Below, piece after piece: positions 48,840 through 58,630 of a DNA stretch of 64,000 nucleotides. The first letter of the stretch is position 1; each line of letters begins with the position of its first letter. The notes below the pieces were generated by a model that saw only the letters and a list, made by a program, of their open reading frames with translations, made no database searches and had not been told where the DNA came from. The position numbers and the translations under genes are program-made. Source of the DNA: Microbacterium testaceum (lineage in GTDB: Bacteria > Actinomycetota > Actinomycetes > Actinomycetales > Microbacteriaceae); assembly GCF_029761935.1 (NCBI RefSeq), contig NZ_CP121699.1, positions 2,666,001-2,730,000 on the forward strand, read 5' to 3'.

Positions 48840-49835
48840 TCAGGACACTCCGCCCCGGTCGACGAGGCGCGTCGGAACGAGGTGCGTGTGGGAGCCCGTC
48901 GCGGGGTCGGCGCCCCTCGCCAGCAGCGTCTCGGCCGCGCGCGTGCCGAGCTCGGTGACGTCGTAGTCGACGATGCGGATGCGACGAGGCAGGAGCCGCG
49001 AGAGCTCGAAGTCGTCGAAGCCCGCGATCGCGATCTCCGCTCCGCGGGGCAGGATCGCCTCGAGGGCACCGATCGTGACGCGGTTGTTGGCGCAGAAGAC
49101 CGCCGTCGGCGGGTCGGCGGAGTCGAGCAGCCGATGCACGGCGTCGCGCGCGACGGCGGGGGTGTGGAGTCCGTCCACGACCAGCGCGGGATCGAGGGAC
49201 GTTCCGGCCGCGGCGAAGGCCTCACGTGCTCCGGCGAGGCGCTCGACCATGGTGAAGATCTCGGGGGAGTCGAGCAGGACGGCGATACGACGGTGTCCGG
49301 CCGCGAGGAGCTCAGCGACGGCGTCGCGAGCGCCTCCCCGGTTGTCGAGAAGGATGGCGTCGGCCGGTACCCCGCTGCCGGGGCGGTCGAGGAAGACGAC
49401 GGGCGTTCCGAGCTCGACCTCGCGGGACAGGTAGGAGTGGTCGGTGGCGGTGGGGACGACGATGAGGCCGCCGATCTGGCGCTGGCAGAGATCGAGGGCG
49501 AGGGTGCGTTCCAGGTCGGCATCCTCTTCGCTGGATGCCATGACCAGGTGCATGCGCTCTCGCGTGGCGATCGTCGAGACGGCGGCGGCGACGGCCATGT
49601 AGAAGGTGTTCGAGAGGTCGGCGGCGACGAAGCCGATCGTGTCGCGGTTGCCCGAGCGCAGGCTCGCGGCGAGGGAGTTGCGGTGGTACCCGAGCCGCGC
49701 GACCGCGGCGCGCACTCGCTCGATCATGGCCGGGTCGACGCCCGACTCTCCGTTCACGACCCGGGAGACGGTCTTCAGGCTGACTCCGGCGTCGGCGGCG
49801 ACGTCGATCATCGTGGGCCGACCGGTCTTGCGCAT
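48840..49835 (-). CDS. LacI family transcriptional regulator
   Basis: 331-residue repressor. HTH TMIDVAADAGVSLKTVSRVV and hinge RNSLAASLRSG are followed by the sugar-sensing domain DTIGFVAADLSNTFYMAVAAA. ATG 49835 has GAGGAGA 4 nt upstream. It lies downstream of, and in the same direction as, the Gfo/Idh gene, but a strong terminator separates them. No palindromic operator was seen near its own start, so its targets are uncertain; the sugar genes upstream are candidates. Confidence 0.9.
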   Translation of the reverse strand: MRKTGRPTMIDVAADAGVSLKTVSRVVNGESGVDPAMIERVRAAVARLGYHRNSLAASLRSGNRDTIGFVAADLSNTFYMAVAAAVSTIATRERMHLVMASSEEDADLERTLALDLCQRQIGGLIVVPTATDHSYLSREVELGTPVVFLDRPGSGVPADAILLDNRGGARDAVAELLAAGHRRIAVLLDSPEIFTMVERLAGAREAFAAAGTSLDPALVVDGLHTPAVARDAVHRLLDSADPPTAVFCANNRVTIGALEAILPRGAEIAIAGFDDFELSRLLPRRIRIVDYDVTELGTRAAETLLARGADPATGSHTHLVPTRLVDRGGVS

Positions 49836-49904
49836 GCGTCTCCTCGTGCTGCCGTGAAGCGACGGCATCCTCCGAGCATAGGGAGTGCGCCCGCCTCGGA
49901 ACCG

Positions 49905-49944
49905 GCGACGCGGGGCCCGGTGGCGCGTCCGGGCCCCGCGTCGC
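49905..49944 (-). terminator. Terminator after the Gfo/Idh operon
   Basis: A perfect 16-bp stem (GCGACGCGGGGCCCGG and its complement) with an 8-nt loop, 4 bp past the stop codon at 49949. It is the strongest hairpin in this region. Confidence 0.85.
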
Positions 49945-49948
49945 GTGA

Positions 49949-51103
49949 TCAGGCCTCGGGGGCGACCAGCGCGCCCGTCTCGTGGGAGGCGATCGCGGCC
50001 GCGAACAGGCGGTGGGTGAGCGCCGCCTCGTCGGGGCGCACGCAGCCGAATCCGTCGCCCAGCTCGCCCAAGTATTCGGCGAGGAAGGCCGCCCACATCT
50101 GCAGGATGGCGTCGGAGAAGCCCGACTCGAAGTTGGGGCCGGTCACCGTCGGCCAGACGGACTGGCTCCCGGCATCCACGCTCTGCCAGCTCTGCTCGCG
50201 GCCGACACCGGGCACGTCGACGAAGGCGAACACCTCGACCTGCTTGGGGTTCTTGGTGCTGAAGCGCACGCCGCCCGACATGCCGATGGCCTCGAACTCC
50301 CACGTGTTCTTCTGCCCCGGAGCGATGCGCTTGGTCTCGGTGGTGAGGGGGAAGGGGGCGCCCTCGTGGCGCGACCACGAGTGGATCACGGCGTTGTCCC
50401 ACGTGTCGCAGGGCTGCGGCGACCCGTCGGGGCCGGGGCGCTCGGTGACGATGTCCTGCAGGATGCCGACGACCTTCTCGGGCGCCCATCCCAGGCGCAG
50501 CGGCACGTGCCACGTGTGCATGCCGAGGTCGTTGAGCACGCCGGCGTCGCCGCAGAACTGCTTCTGCCGCTTCCAGTTGAGGGGCTTGTTCACGTCGATG
50601 TCGCTGGAGTGCAGGAAGGTGCATTTCGCCTCGACGATGCGGCCGAGACCGCCCGCGCGTACGTAGTCGACGGCCCACTGAGCACCGGGGAAGAACGGCA
50701 TCTCGCTCGAGACGCGCACGAACGACTGAGGGTTCTCCTCGATCGCGGCCACGACAGCATCGGCGGCGGCGCGGTCGATGCCGAACGGCTTCTCGGCCAG
50801 CAGCGCCTTCCCGGCGCGGACGGTGTCGATGTACAGGCGCTCGTGCAGGTCGTGGCGCACGGCGATGTAGACGACGTCGACGCGCGGGTCGGCGAGGAGC
50901 TCGTGGTGGTCGGTCGTGGTCAGCTGCACCGTGTCGATGCGCTCGAAGAACTCCAGCGCCGCGGGGTTGATGTCGCAGACGGCGACGAGCTCGGGCTCGG
51001 CCGGGTGGTCGATCAGGGCGGGCCAGCGTCGCAGCGCCGCCGCGATCTCGCGGCCCATGAGGCCGCCGCCGATGATGCCGACGCCGATCTTCTTGCCGGT
51101 CAT
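49949..51103 (-). CDS. Gfo/Idh/MocA family oxidoreductase
   Basis: NAD(P)-dependent sugar or polyol oxidoreductase, 384 residues. N-terminal Rossmann motif GVGIIGGGLMGREIAAAL; AEKPFGIDRA carries the family's conserved EKP lysine; the C-terminal beta-sheet domain contains CGDAGVLNDLGMHTWHVPLR with the catalytic Asp-His arrangement. ATG 51103 overlaps the stop of the aldolase (ATGA), so the two are co-translated from the operator-controlled divergent promoter. Family substrates include inositols, glucosides and uronates; the one used here is unknown. Confidence 0.9.
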   Translation of the reverse strand: MTGKKIGVGIIGGGLMGREIAAALRRWPALIDHPAEPELVAVCDINPAALEFFERIDTVQLTTTDHHELLADPRVDVVYIAVRHDLHERLYIDTVRAGKALLAEKPFGIDRAAADAVVAAIEENPQSFVRVSSEMPFFPGAQWAVDYVRAGGLGRIVEAKCTFLHSSDIDVNKPLNWKRQKQFCGDAGVLNDLGMHTWHVPLRLGWAPEKVVGILQDIVTERPGPDGSPQPCDTWDNAVIHSWSRHEGAPFPLTTETKRIAPGQKNTWEFEAIGMSGGVRFSTKNPKQVEVFAFVDVPGVGREQSWQSVDAGSQSVWPTVTGPNFESGFSDAILQMWAAFLAEYLGELGDGFGCVRPDEAALTHRLFAAAIASHETGALVAPEA

Positions 51104-51954
51104 GCGCGGTCTCCTTCTGCGGGGGCGCCGATGAGGGCGAGGGCCTCGTCGACCGAGGCGTCGTCGTGCACGACGGCCATGAGCGCGGCCGTGATGCCGG
51201 CGGGGTCGTGGTGCTGGATGACGTTGCGTCCGTAGACGATGCCGCGCGCGCCCTGCTCGAGGACGGCCTGCGTACGCTCGAGCAGCGTGCGGTCGTCGAC
51301 GCGCCCGCCGCCGCGGACCAGCAGCGGGGTGTCGCCGGCGGCCTGGATGACCCGGTGGTACTCGGTGATGTCGTCGGTGGGATCGGCCTTGATGAGGTCG
51401 GCGCCGAGCTCGCGCGCCTGGCGGACGAGCGTGATCACCTTGGCGGTGTCGCCGTCGACCCCGTATCCGCCCGAGCCGGGCTTGGTCTGCATGACGAGGG
51501 GCTCGATCATGAGCGGCATCCCGTACTTCTCGGCGTCGGTGCGGAGGGCCAGGATCGAGCGGATGCACTGCTCGCGCACCTGCGGCTCGCCGGGGAGGTC
51601 GAGGAGGTTGACGCACACGGCCACGGCGTCGAGACGCACGGCGACCTCGATGGCATCCGGAACGTGGATGCTGTGCAGCGGCGTCTCGAGGGGGTCGCCG
51701 TAGACGTTGGCGATGTCGGTGCGCAGCACGAGTCCGGGCTTCTGCTTGCCGGGGAACGCCTGCAGCAGCGGGGCCTGGCCGAGGGTCAGCTGCACGGCGT
51801 CGGGGCCGGCGTCGACGAGAGTTGCGACGGTCTTCGCCATGTCTTCGATGCCGGTGAGGAAGTTGTACTCGTGGAACGCGCCGTGGTCGACGGCGACGTC
51901 GAACGCGCGACCGGATCGGGCGTTGAAGAGGCGATTGAGGCGGGGTTTCGACAT
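51100..51954 (-). CDS. Class I aldolase (LsrF/LacD/DhnA-like)
   Basis: 284-residue (beta/alpha)8 aldolase forming a Schiff base, probably through K189 in ADLIKADPTDD. VAVDHGAF at 21-28 and LVRGGGRVDDRTLLE near the end (phosphate-binding loop) match the class I FBP/tagatose-bisphosphate/LsrF group. Predicted to cleave a phosphorylated ketose. It is first gene of the - strand arm of the sugar island, divergent from the DUF4432 gene, with the GACAACGTTGTC operator between them. Confidence 0.8.
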   Translation of the reverse strand: MSKPRLNRLFNARSGRAFDVAVDHGAFHEYNFLTGIEDMAKTVATLVDAGPDAVQLTLGQAPLLQAFPGKQKPGLVLRTDIANVYGDPLETPLHSIHVPDAIEVAVRLDAVAVCVNLLDLPGEPQVREQCIRSILALRTDAEKYGMPLMIEPLVMQTKPGSGGYGVDGDTAKVITLVRQARELGADLIKADPTDDITEYHRVIQAAGDTPLLVRGGGRVDDRTLLERTQAVLEQGARGIVYGRNVIQHHDPAGITAALMAVVHDDASVDEALALIGAPAEGDRA

Positions 51955-52008
51955 GGGGTGTGGGTCTCCGAAGCGTCGTGTCGGGGCGCGGCTCTGCGCT
52001 CGACGGTC

Positions 52009-52038
52009 AGTATGCGGTTCGCAAGACAACGTTGTCAA
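52009..52038 (-). promoter_or_regulatory. Promoter of the aldolase-Gfo/Idh operon
   Basis: On the - strand, TTGACA (52033-52038) is followed after 18 bp by CATACT (52009-52014). The -35 box overlaps the operator palindrome at 52025-52036, so a bound repressor would block it directly. Confidence 0.6.
52025..52036. promoter_or_regulatory. LacI-type operator copy 1
   Basis: GACAACGTTGTC is a perfect 12-bp palindrome with the central CG typical of LacI-family sites. It lies in the divergent promoter region between the class I aldolase and the DUF4432 gene. Two further copies flank the LacI gene start at 53168. Confidence 0.8.
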
Positions 52039-52082
52039 ACATTGATAGCGTGAGCGTCGCAACGGCGAGGAAGGCGGGGCTC

Positions 52083-53079
<997 letters not shown>

Positions 53080-53081
<2 letters not shown>

Positions 53082-53091
53082 CAACGTTGTC
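53080..53091. promoter_or_regulatory. LacI-type operator copy 2
   Basis: GACAACGTTGTC, identical to copy 1. The overlapping TTGACA (53078-53083) and CAGGAT (53102-53107, 18-bp spacer) could form the promoter of the lacI-type operon, which would then repress itself. Confidence 0.8.
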
Positions 53092-53146
53092 CGGCTGACC
53101 GCAGGATGACTCCATCGGAGCCCGACCGAGGGATCCGATCCGAAAT

Positions 53147-53158
53147 GACAACGATGTC
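53147..53158. promoter_or_regulatory. LacI-type operator copy 3
   Basis: GACAACGATGTC differs from the other copies at one base. It ends 9 bp before ATG 53168 and, with copy 2 about 67 bp away, could allow looping or roadblock repression. Confidence 0.65.
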
Positions 53159-53167
53159 GAGGATGCG

Positions 53168-54244
53168 ATGACGCACGATGAACGGGTGGCCGCCGCCGCG
53201 GTCGCCGAGGCCGCGCCGGCCCGCCCGCGCGCTCGCCTCATCGACGTCGCGATGGCTGCGGGTGTGAGCCCCAAGACCGTGTCCCGTGTCATCAACGACG
53301 AGACCGGGGTGCTCCCCGTCACCCGCGACAAGGTCATGCAGACCGTGCGCGACCTCGGCTTCGTGCCCGACCGCAGCGCCCGGGAGCTCAAGCGTCGCGA
53401 GGCCGACACGATCGGCATCCTGATCGACGCGATCAGCGACCCCTTCTTCGCCGCCTTCGTCAGCGTGGTCGAGGAGCTCGCGATCGCCGAGGGGCTGAGT
53501 GTGATCTTCGCCAGCACCGGTTACGACGCCGCGCGAGAGACGGCCCAGCTCGACCGCCTGACCGGACGCCGCCTCGCCGGTCTCGTGGTCGCGCCCGTCG
53601 CCGTACCCGCCGCGGTCCTCGCGGGGCTCCGCAACAGGTGCCCCGTGGTGACGGTCGACCGCGTGCGCTCGGGGATCGACGCGGTCGTCATCGACGATTT
53701 CGGGGCGGCGGTCGAAGCGACGACCGCCCTCCTGTCGCACGGCCACCGCCGGATCGCCTTCATGGGCGAGGACGTCCCCTACCCCACCGTCAGCGATCGC
53801 CTGGCCGGATACCGCGCCGCGCTCGAAGCGGCCGGCGTGGCCTTCGACCCCTCACTCGTGATCTCGCACGAGCGCTTCCGCGCGGGGGAGGCGGCCGAAG
53901 CCTCGCGCCTGCTCGAACGCGTGGACGCCCCCACCGCTCTGCTGTGCGCGACGAGCCTCGCGGCCATCGCGACCGTGCGCGCGATCCGCGCGCGGGGGCT
54001 CGGGATGCCCGCGCTCATCTCGTTCGGGGACTTCACCCTCGCCGAGGTGCTCGAACCCGGGATCTCCTACGTCGATCACGATCCCCGTCTGCTCGGCGCG
54101 GCGGCCTTCCACCGCCTCCGGCACCTGGCCCAGTACCCGGACGACGCTCCGAGCCGCACGGTCGTGCCGACGCGTCTCGTGCCCCGCGGCTCGGGCGAGA
54201 TCGCCCCCGCCCTTCCCCTCGACCCGATCGGAGCGACGCGATGA
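53168..54244 (+). CDS. LacI family transcriptional regulator of the sugar island
   Basis: 358 residues. An Ala-rich 20-residue lead precedes the HTH RLIDVAMAAGVSPKTVSRVI and hinge RSARELKRREADTIGILID; the effector domain follows (DPFFAAFVSVVEELAIAEGL). It is the first gene of a seven-kb operon and is flanked upstream by two operator copies, so autoregulation is likely. Release by the imported sugar or its phosphate is expected from the family. Confidence 0.93.
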   Translation: MTHDERVAAAAVAEAAPARPRARLIDVAMAAGVSPKTVSRVINDETGVLPVTRDKVMQTVRDLGFVPDRSARELKRREADTIGILIDAISDPFFAAFVSVVEELAIAEGLSVIFASTGYDAARETAQLDRLTGRRLAGLVVAPVAVPAAVLAGLRNRCPVVTVDRVRSGIDAVVIDDFGAAVEATTALLSHGHRRIAFMGEDVPYPTVSDRLAGYRAALEAAGVAFDPSLVISHERFRAGEAAEASRLLERVDAPTALLCATSLAAIATVRAIRARGLGMPALISFGDFTLAEVLEPGISYVDHDPRLLGAAAFHRLRHLAQYPDDAPSRTVVPTRLVPRGSGEIAPALPLDPIGATR

Positions 54245-55278
54245 AGCCCGTCCTGCTGCCCCCCAATCCCGTGCAGCACTTCTACCGCGGAGGCGACCGC
54301 ATCGCCGCCCTCCGCGGCATCGTGCCCGAGACCGACCGTCAGCCCGAGGAGTGGCTCGGCTCGACCGTCTCGCGCTTCGGCTCCGACGAGATCGGTCTCG
54401 CCGTCACCGACGGCGGCGACGTCCTGCGCGACCTCGTCACCGCCGACCGCGCCGCGTGGGTGGGAGCGCGCACCGGACGGGATGCCGCCGACCTCGGCAT
54501 CCTGGTCAAGCTCCTCGACGCCCGGCAGCGCCTCCCCGTCCACGTGCACCCCGACCGCGGGTTCGCGAGCGCCCACCTCGACTGCCCGTACGGCAAGACC
54601 GAGGCCTGGTACGTGCTCGAGACCGAGGACGACTGCGCCGTCCACGTCGGCTGGAACGAGAGCGTCGACCGCGACGAACTCGACCGCCGCCGCGACGCGC
54701 AGGACAGCGAGTGGATGCTCGCCCACATGAACCGCGTCGTCGTCCGCCCGGGCATGGGGGTGCTCGTGCCCGCCGGCACCGTGCACGCGATCGACGGCGG
54801 CATCTTCGTCGCCGAGGTGCAGGAACCCACCGACTTCTCGATCCTGCTGGAGTGGTCGGTCACGACCTCGACGCGCGAAGAGTCGCACCTCGACCTGGGC
54901 TTCGATGCCGTCATGCCCGCGGTGTCGACCGAGAAGCTCGACGCTGCAGCCCTCGACGCCCTGGTCAGCACCTCCGGCACGACCCCGGCCGGACCCGCTT
55001 TCCGTTCCCTATTGCCGGATGCCGCGGACCCCTACTTCCGCCTCTTCGACGCCTCGGGAGACACGGTGGCGCACGCGGCCGGCTTCTCGGTCGTCCTGGT
55101 GCGCGAGGGCGCGGGCGCCCTCGTGTCGGATGCCGGCCGGGTCGACGTCGAGCGCGGACAGGTCTACGCCGTGCCGCACGCCTTCGGCGCCTGGCGCCTC
55201 ACGGGCGGAGCCGAGATCCTCGTCGCCGCCCCCGGCGCCGGCTGGCCCGGAACCCTCCGCGGCGGTGACGTGCGATGA
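54241..55278 (+). CDS. Mannose-6-phosphate isomerase-like protein (type I, ManA-like)
   Basis: Cupin-fold isomerase of 345 residues. Metal-site residues are recognisable in LPVHVHPDRGFA and GKTEAWYVLET, with the later LVPAGTVHAIDGGIFVAEVQ. Length and shape match bacterial class I sugar-phosphate isomerases. Expected to interconvert an aldose 6-phosphate and ketose 6-phosphate; the neighbours do not reveal whether this is mannose 6-phosphate. Overlaps both neighbours by 4 bp. Confidence 0.85.
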   Translation: MKPVLLPPNPVQHFYRGGDRIAALRGIVPETDRQPEEWLGSTVSRFGSDEIGLAVTDGGDVLRDLVTADRAAWVGARTGRDAADLGILVKLLDARQRLPVHVHPDRGFASAHLDCPYGKTEAWYVLETEDDCAVHVGWNESVDRDELDRRRDAQDSEWMLAHMNRVVVRPGMGVLVPAGTVHAIDGGIFVAEVQEPTDFSILLEWSVTTSTREESHLDLGFDAVMPAVSTEKLDAAALDALVSTSGTTPAGPAFRSLLPDAADPYFRLFDASGDTVAHAAGFSVVLVREGAGALVSDAGRVDVERGQVYAVPHAFGAWRLTGGAEILVAAPGAGWPGTLRGGDVR

Positions 55279-56726
55279 GCGACTACGTCGTCGGCGTCGA
55301 CATGGGCTCGACGAGCACGAAGCTGCTCGTCGCCACCCCCGACGGACGCCAGGTGCTCGTGGTGAGCCGCCGGTCGCCGTGGACCAACCTCGACCACGGT
55401 CAGGCCGAGATGACCGCTGCGGAGGCCGTCGCCGTCGTGCACGACCTCGCCGCCGAGGCCGACGCGCGCCTCGACGAGGGCTATCGCATCGTCGCGCTCG
55501 GGGTCTCGGGCATGGCCGAAGCGGGCGTCCTGCTCGACGAGCGAGGCGCGGCCCTCGCGCCGATCATGGCGTGGTTCGACCCGCGCGGGGCGGCGCAGAT
55601 CATGGCGACGCCCGATTCCTTCCGCGCCGAGTTCCCCGGCCGCACCGGACTGCCGGTCGGACCCCTGGCATCCATCGCCAAGCTGCTGCACCTGCGCGAC
55701 GAGGGCATCGCGCTCGCGGGAACCACGTTCCTGAACGTCCCCGAGTTCGTCGTGCACGCGCTCGGCGGCCCTCGTGTCGCGGAGTACTCGCTCGTCTCGC
55801 GCACCGGCCTCATCGATCAGGACGACAGCACCCCCTGGCAGACCGCCCTCGACGTGCTCGGCGTCGACGAGTCGATCCTCGGCGCCCTCGTCAGCGCGGG
55901 GGAGCCGGTCGGAACCCTCACCGACCCCGACATGCCCGCGGGCTTCCGCGGCGCCGCCCTCACCGTCGCCGGTCACGACCACCTCGTGTCGGCGGTCGCC
56001 GCCGGCGCCACGCACACCGGTCAGCTCTACGACTCGATGGGCACCGCAGAGGCACTCGTGCGGGTGCTCGACGACACCCTTCCCTTCGATGCGCGCGAGC
56101 GTCTCGCCCACGCCGGCATCAACTGCGTGCGCCACGTCATCCCCGGCAAGTACGTCCTGCTGGCGGGCACGAAGTCGGGCCTGCTCATGCGGCGCGTGCT
56201 GCAGCTGCTCGGCATCGCGGATGCCGTGGGGCGGGCCCGCATCGACGACGAGGCTCTCGCTCTTCCCGTCGACGGGACCCTCGCCGACGGAGGCCTGGAG
56301 GTCTCGGGCGCGCGCAACGACGACGGCGTGCTGAAGATCGTCGCGCAGAGCGACGGGCTCAGCCCCGCGGAACTGTTCGCGGCGTCGTTGCGCCATGGCA
56401 ACGACATGCTCGCCGAGTGCATGGCGGCGATGGACCGCGAAGTGACTCCTCCCACCTCGACGGTGCTCACCGGGGGCTGGTCGACCATGGTGTCCGTCGT
56501 GCGTTCGCGCTCCGCGCTGCTGCCCGAGGTCACCGTCTCGACCCACGACGAGGGCACGGCCTACGGCGCGGCGCTCTTCGCCGCCTTCGCCGCGCGGTCG
56601 GCCGGGGCCACGGCATCCGGAACCTTCGCGGACGTCGCGGACACCTTCCTCTCGTCATCGCTCGACCCGGCGGAGCACCGTTCCGCCGTGCTCGCCCCTC
56701 TCACCCCCACCCCTGAAAGGAGCTGA
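55275..56726 (+). CDS. FGGY family carbohydrate kinase
   Basis: Sugar kinase of 483 residues. N-terminal phosphate loop VGVDMGSTSTKLLVATPDG, catalytic-region GVSGMAEAGVLLDERG and the C-terminal ATP site GHDHLVSAVAAGATHTGQLY with VLTGGWSTMVSVV. FGGY kinases phosphorylate xylulose, ribulose, gluconate, glycerol, tagatose-like ketoses and others; I cannot choose among them. Sits between the isomerase and the importer, followed by a GAAAGGAG site for the ATPase gene. Confidence 0.9.
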   Translation: MSDYVVGVDMGSTSTKLLVATPDGRQVLVVSRRSPWTNLDHGQAEMTAAEAVAVVHDLAAEADARLDEGYRIVALGVSGMAEAGVLLDERGAALAPIMAWFDPRGAAQIMATPDSFRAEFPGRTGLPVGPLASIAKLLHLRDEGIALAGTTFLNVPEFVVHALGGPRVAEYSLVSRTGLIDQDDSTPWQTALDVLGVDESILGALVSAGEPVGTLTDPDMPAGFRGAALTVAGHDHLVSAVAAGATHTGQLYDSMGTAEALVRVLDDTLPFDARERLAHAGINCVRHVIPGKYVLLAGTKSGLLMRRVLQLLGIADAVGRARIDDEALALPVDGTLADGGLEVSGARNDDGVLKIVAQSDGLSPAELFAASLRHGNDMLAECMAAMDREVTPPTSTVLTGGWSTMVSVVRSRSALLPEVTVSTHDEGTAYGAALFAAFAARSAGATASGTFADVADTFLSSSLDPAEHRSAVLAPLTPTPERS

Positions 56727-56728
56727 CG

Positions 56729-57508
56729 ATGTCGTCAGTCACCACGACCGTCCCGGTGCTGCAGGCCCGCGGCCTGTCACGTCAGTTCGGATCCGTCCGC
56801 GCCCTCAACAACGTCGACTTCGAGGTCTACCCCGGAGAAGTGACGGCCCTCATCGGCGACAACGGCGCCGGCAAGTCGACGCTCGTCAAAGCCCTCTCGG
56901 GCAACCTCGCGGTCGACGAGGGCGAGATCCTCTTCGACGGCAAGCCCATCGAGATGTCGAACCCGCAGGTGGCGTCGTCGCTCGGGATCGAGACGGTCTA
57001 CCAGGACCTCGCACTGGCGCCGCACCTCGACCCCGTGCAGAACATGTACCTCGGCCGCGAGATCCGCCGCCCCGGTCTCGCCGGCGCGCTGGGTTTCATG
57101 AAGACCAAAGACATGGCCGTCGCCTCGCGGGCCGCGTTCGACGAACTCGGTGCGACGGTGCGATCGCTGTCGTCGCCGGTGGGCGAGATGTCGGGCGGTC
57201 AGCGCCAGGCCATCGCGATCGCCCGGGCCGTGCACTGGGCCGGTCGCCTCGTCTTCCTCGACGAGCCCACCGCCGCCCTGGGCGTGCGCCAGACGAAGAA
57301 CGTGCTCGAGACGATCCGCCGCGTGCGCGACAAGGGCATCGCCGTCGTGCTGATCTCGCACTCCATGCCGCACGTGATGGAGGTCTGCGACCGCATCCAG
57401 GTGCTGCGCCTGGGCACGCGCGTCGCCAACGTCGACGCGAAGAACACCTCCATGGAAGAACTCGTCGGACTCATGACCGGCGCCGTCACGAAGGACGACT
57501 CCAAATGA
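56729..57508 (+). CDS. CUT2 sugar ABC transporter ATP-binding protein (single cassette, FrcA-like)
   Basis: 259-residue ATPase: Walker A GDNGAGKST (43-51), Q-loop ETVYQDLALAPHLDPVQNMY, signature EMSGGQRQAIAIARA and Walker B LVFLDEPTAALG. Most CUT2 systems have a double cassette of about 500 residues (RbsA); this one has a single cassette as in FrcA, so it should work as a homodimer. Overlaps the permease by 4 bp. Confidence 0.93.
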   Translation: MSSVTTTVPVLQARGLSRQFGSVRALNNVDFEVYPGEVTALIGDNGAGKSTLVKALSGNLAVDEGEILFDGKPIEMSNPQVASSLGIETVYQDLALAPHLDPVQNMYLGREIRRPGLAGALGFMKTKDMAVASRAAFDELGATVRSLSSPVGEMSGGQRQAIAIARAVHWAGRLVFLDEPTAALGVRQTKNVLETIRRVRDKGIAVVLISHSMPHVMEVCDRIQVLRLGTRVANVDAKNTSMEELVGLMTGAVTKDDSK

Positions 57509-58587
57509 GCACCAAGACCCCTCCCACCGAGACCGTCGCCATCGGGACCTTCGATGACTCGCGGCCGAATTTCTTCAAAGGACTGCTCAAGGCGCAGGCC
57601 TTCCAGATCCTCATCATCCTCATCGTCATCGTGCTGATCTTCAGTGCGCTGGCCCCCGACTCGTTCGCGCAGTGGTCGAACTTCCGCCTCATCATCCAGA
57701 ACGCCTCGATCCTCGCCGTCCTCGGCGTCGGCATGACGTACATCATCATCACCTCGGGCATCGACCTCTCCATCGGATCGGTGCTGGTGTTCTCGGGCGT
57801 CGTCTCCGCGCTCACGATGAGGGCGCTCGGCGGTGAAGGCTGGGGCGTGGCGACCATCGGCATCCTGGTCTCGATCCTCAGCGGCGTGTGCTGGGGCCTT
57901 CTCAACGGCTTCCTCATCGCGAAGGCGAAGATCCCGCCGCTCATCGTCACCCTCGGCTCGCTGGGAATGGCGCTCGGTCTCGCGCAGATCCTCACCGGCG
58001 GCGTCGACATCCGCGACGTGCCCACCGTGCTGACCGTCTCGATCGGGTACGGCAACGTGTTCGGTTCGCTGCCGATCATCAGCGTCATCGCGCTCGTCGT
58101 GGTCGTCATCGGCGCGATCGTGCTGCACTTCACCAAGTTCGGCCTGTACACCTACGCCGTCGGCTCGAGCGAGCTCGCCGCCCGCCGCGTCGGCGTCAAG
58201 GTCGACCGTCACCTCATCTCGGTCTACACGCTGTCGGGAGCGCTCGCGGGTCTCGCCGGCATCCTGGCCCTCTCGCAGTTCTCGACCACCGCGATCGCGG
58301 GACAGTCGCAGACGAACCTGAACGTGATCGCGGCCGTCGTCATCGGCGGTACCTCGCTCTTCGGCGGGGTCGGCACGATCTTCGGAACCGTGGTCGGCCT
58401 CTTCATCCCGGCCGTGCTGCAGAACGGCTTCGTCATCACCGGCGTGCAGCCCTTCTGGCAGCAGGTCGCGGTGGGCGCGGTGCTGATCACCGCCGTCTAC
58501 GTCGACCAGGTGCGCCGCACCGCCGCGACCCGCGGCAACACCCAGAGCCTCTGGCGGAAGTTCGTCAGCGGAGGACGCCGCGGCTGA
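57505..58587 (+). CDS. CUT2 sugar ABC transporter permease (FrcC/RbsC-like)
   Basis: 360-residue membrane protein. A polar N-terminus of 35 residues precedes about ten helices, starting FQILIILIVIVLIFSALAP. GMTYIIITSGIDLSIGSVLVF and VGSSELAARRVGVKVDRHL are signatures of RbsC-type permeases. It forms the channel of the importer with the single-cassette ATPase. Confidence 0.94.
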   Translation: MSTKTPPTETVAIGTFDDSRPNFFKGLLKAQAFQILIILIVIVLIFSALAPDSFAQWSNFRLIIQNASILAVLGVGMTYIIITSGIDLSIGSVLVFSGVVSALTMRALGGEGWGVATIGILVSILSGVCWGLLNGFLIAKAKIPPLIVTLGSLGMALGLAQILTGGVDIRDVPTVLTVSIGYGNVFGSLPIISVIALVVVVIGAIVLHFTKFGLYTYAVGSSELAARRVGVKVDRHLISVYTLSGALAGLAGILALSQFSTTAIAGQSQTNLNVIAAVVIGGTSLFGGVGTIFGTVVGLFIPAVLQNGFVITGVQPFWQQVAVGAVLITAVYVDQVRRTAATRGNTQSLWRKFVSGGRRG

Positions 58588-58630
58588 GGCCCGGCATCCG
58601 ACACCCACCAAGAGAGAACAGGCAATCACA

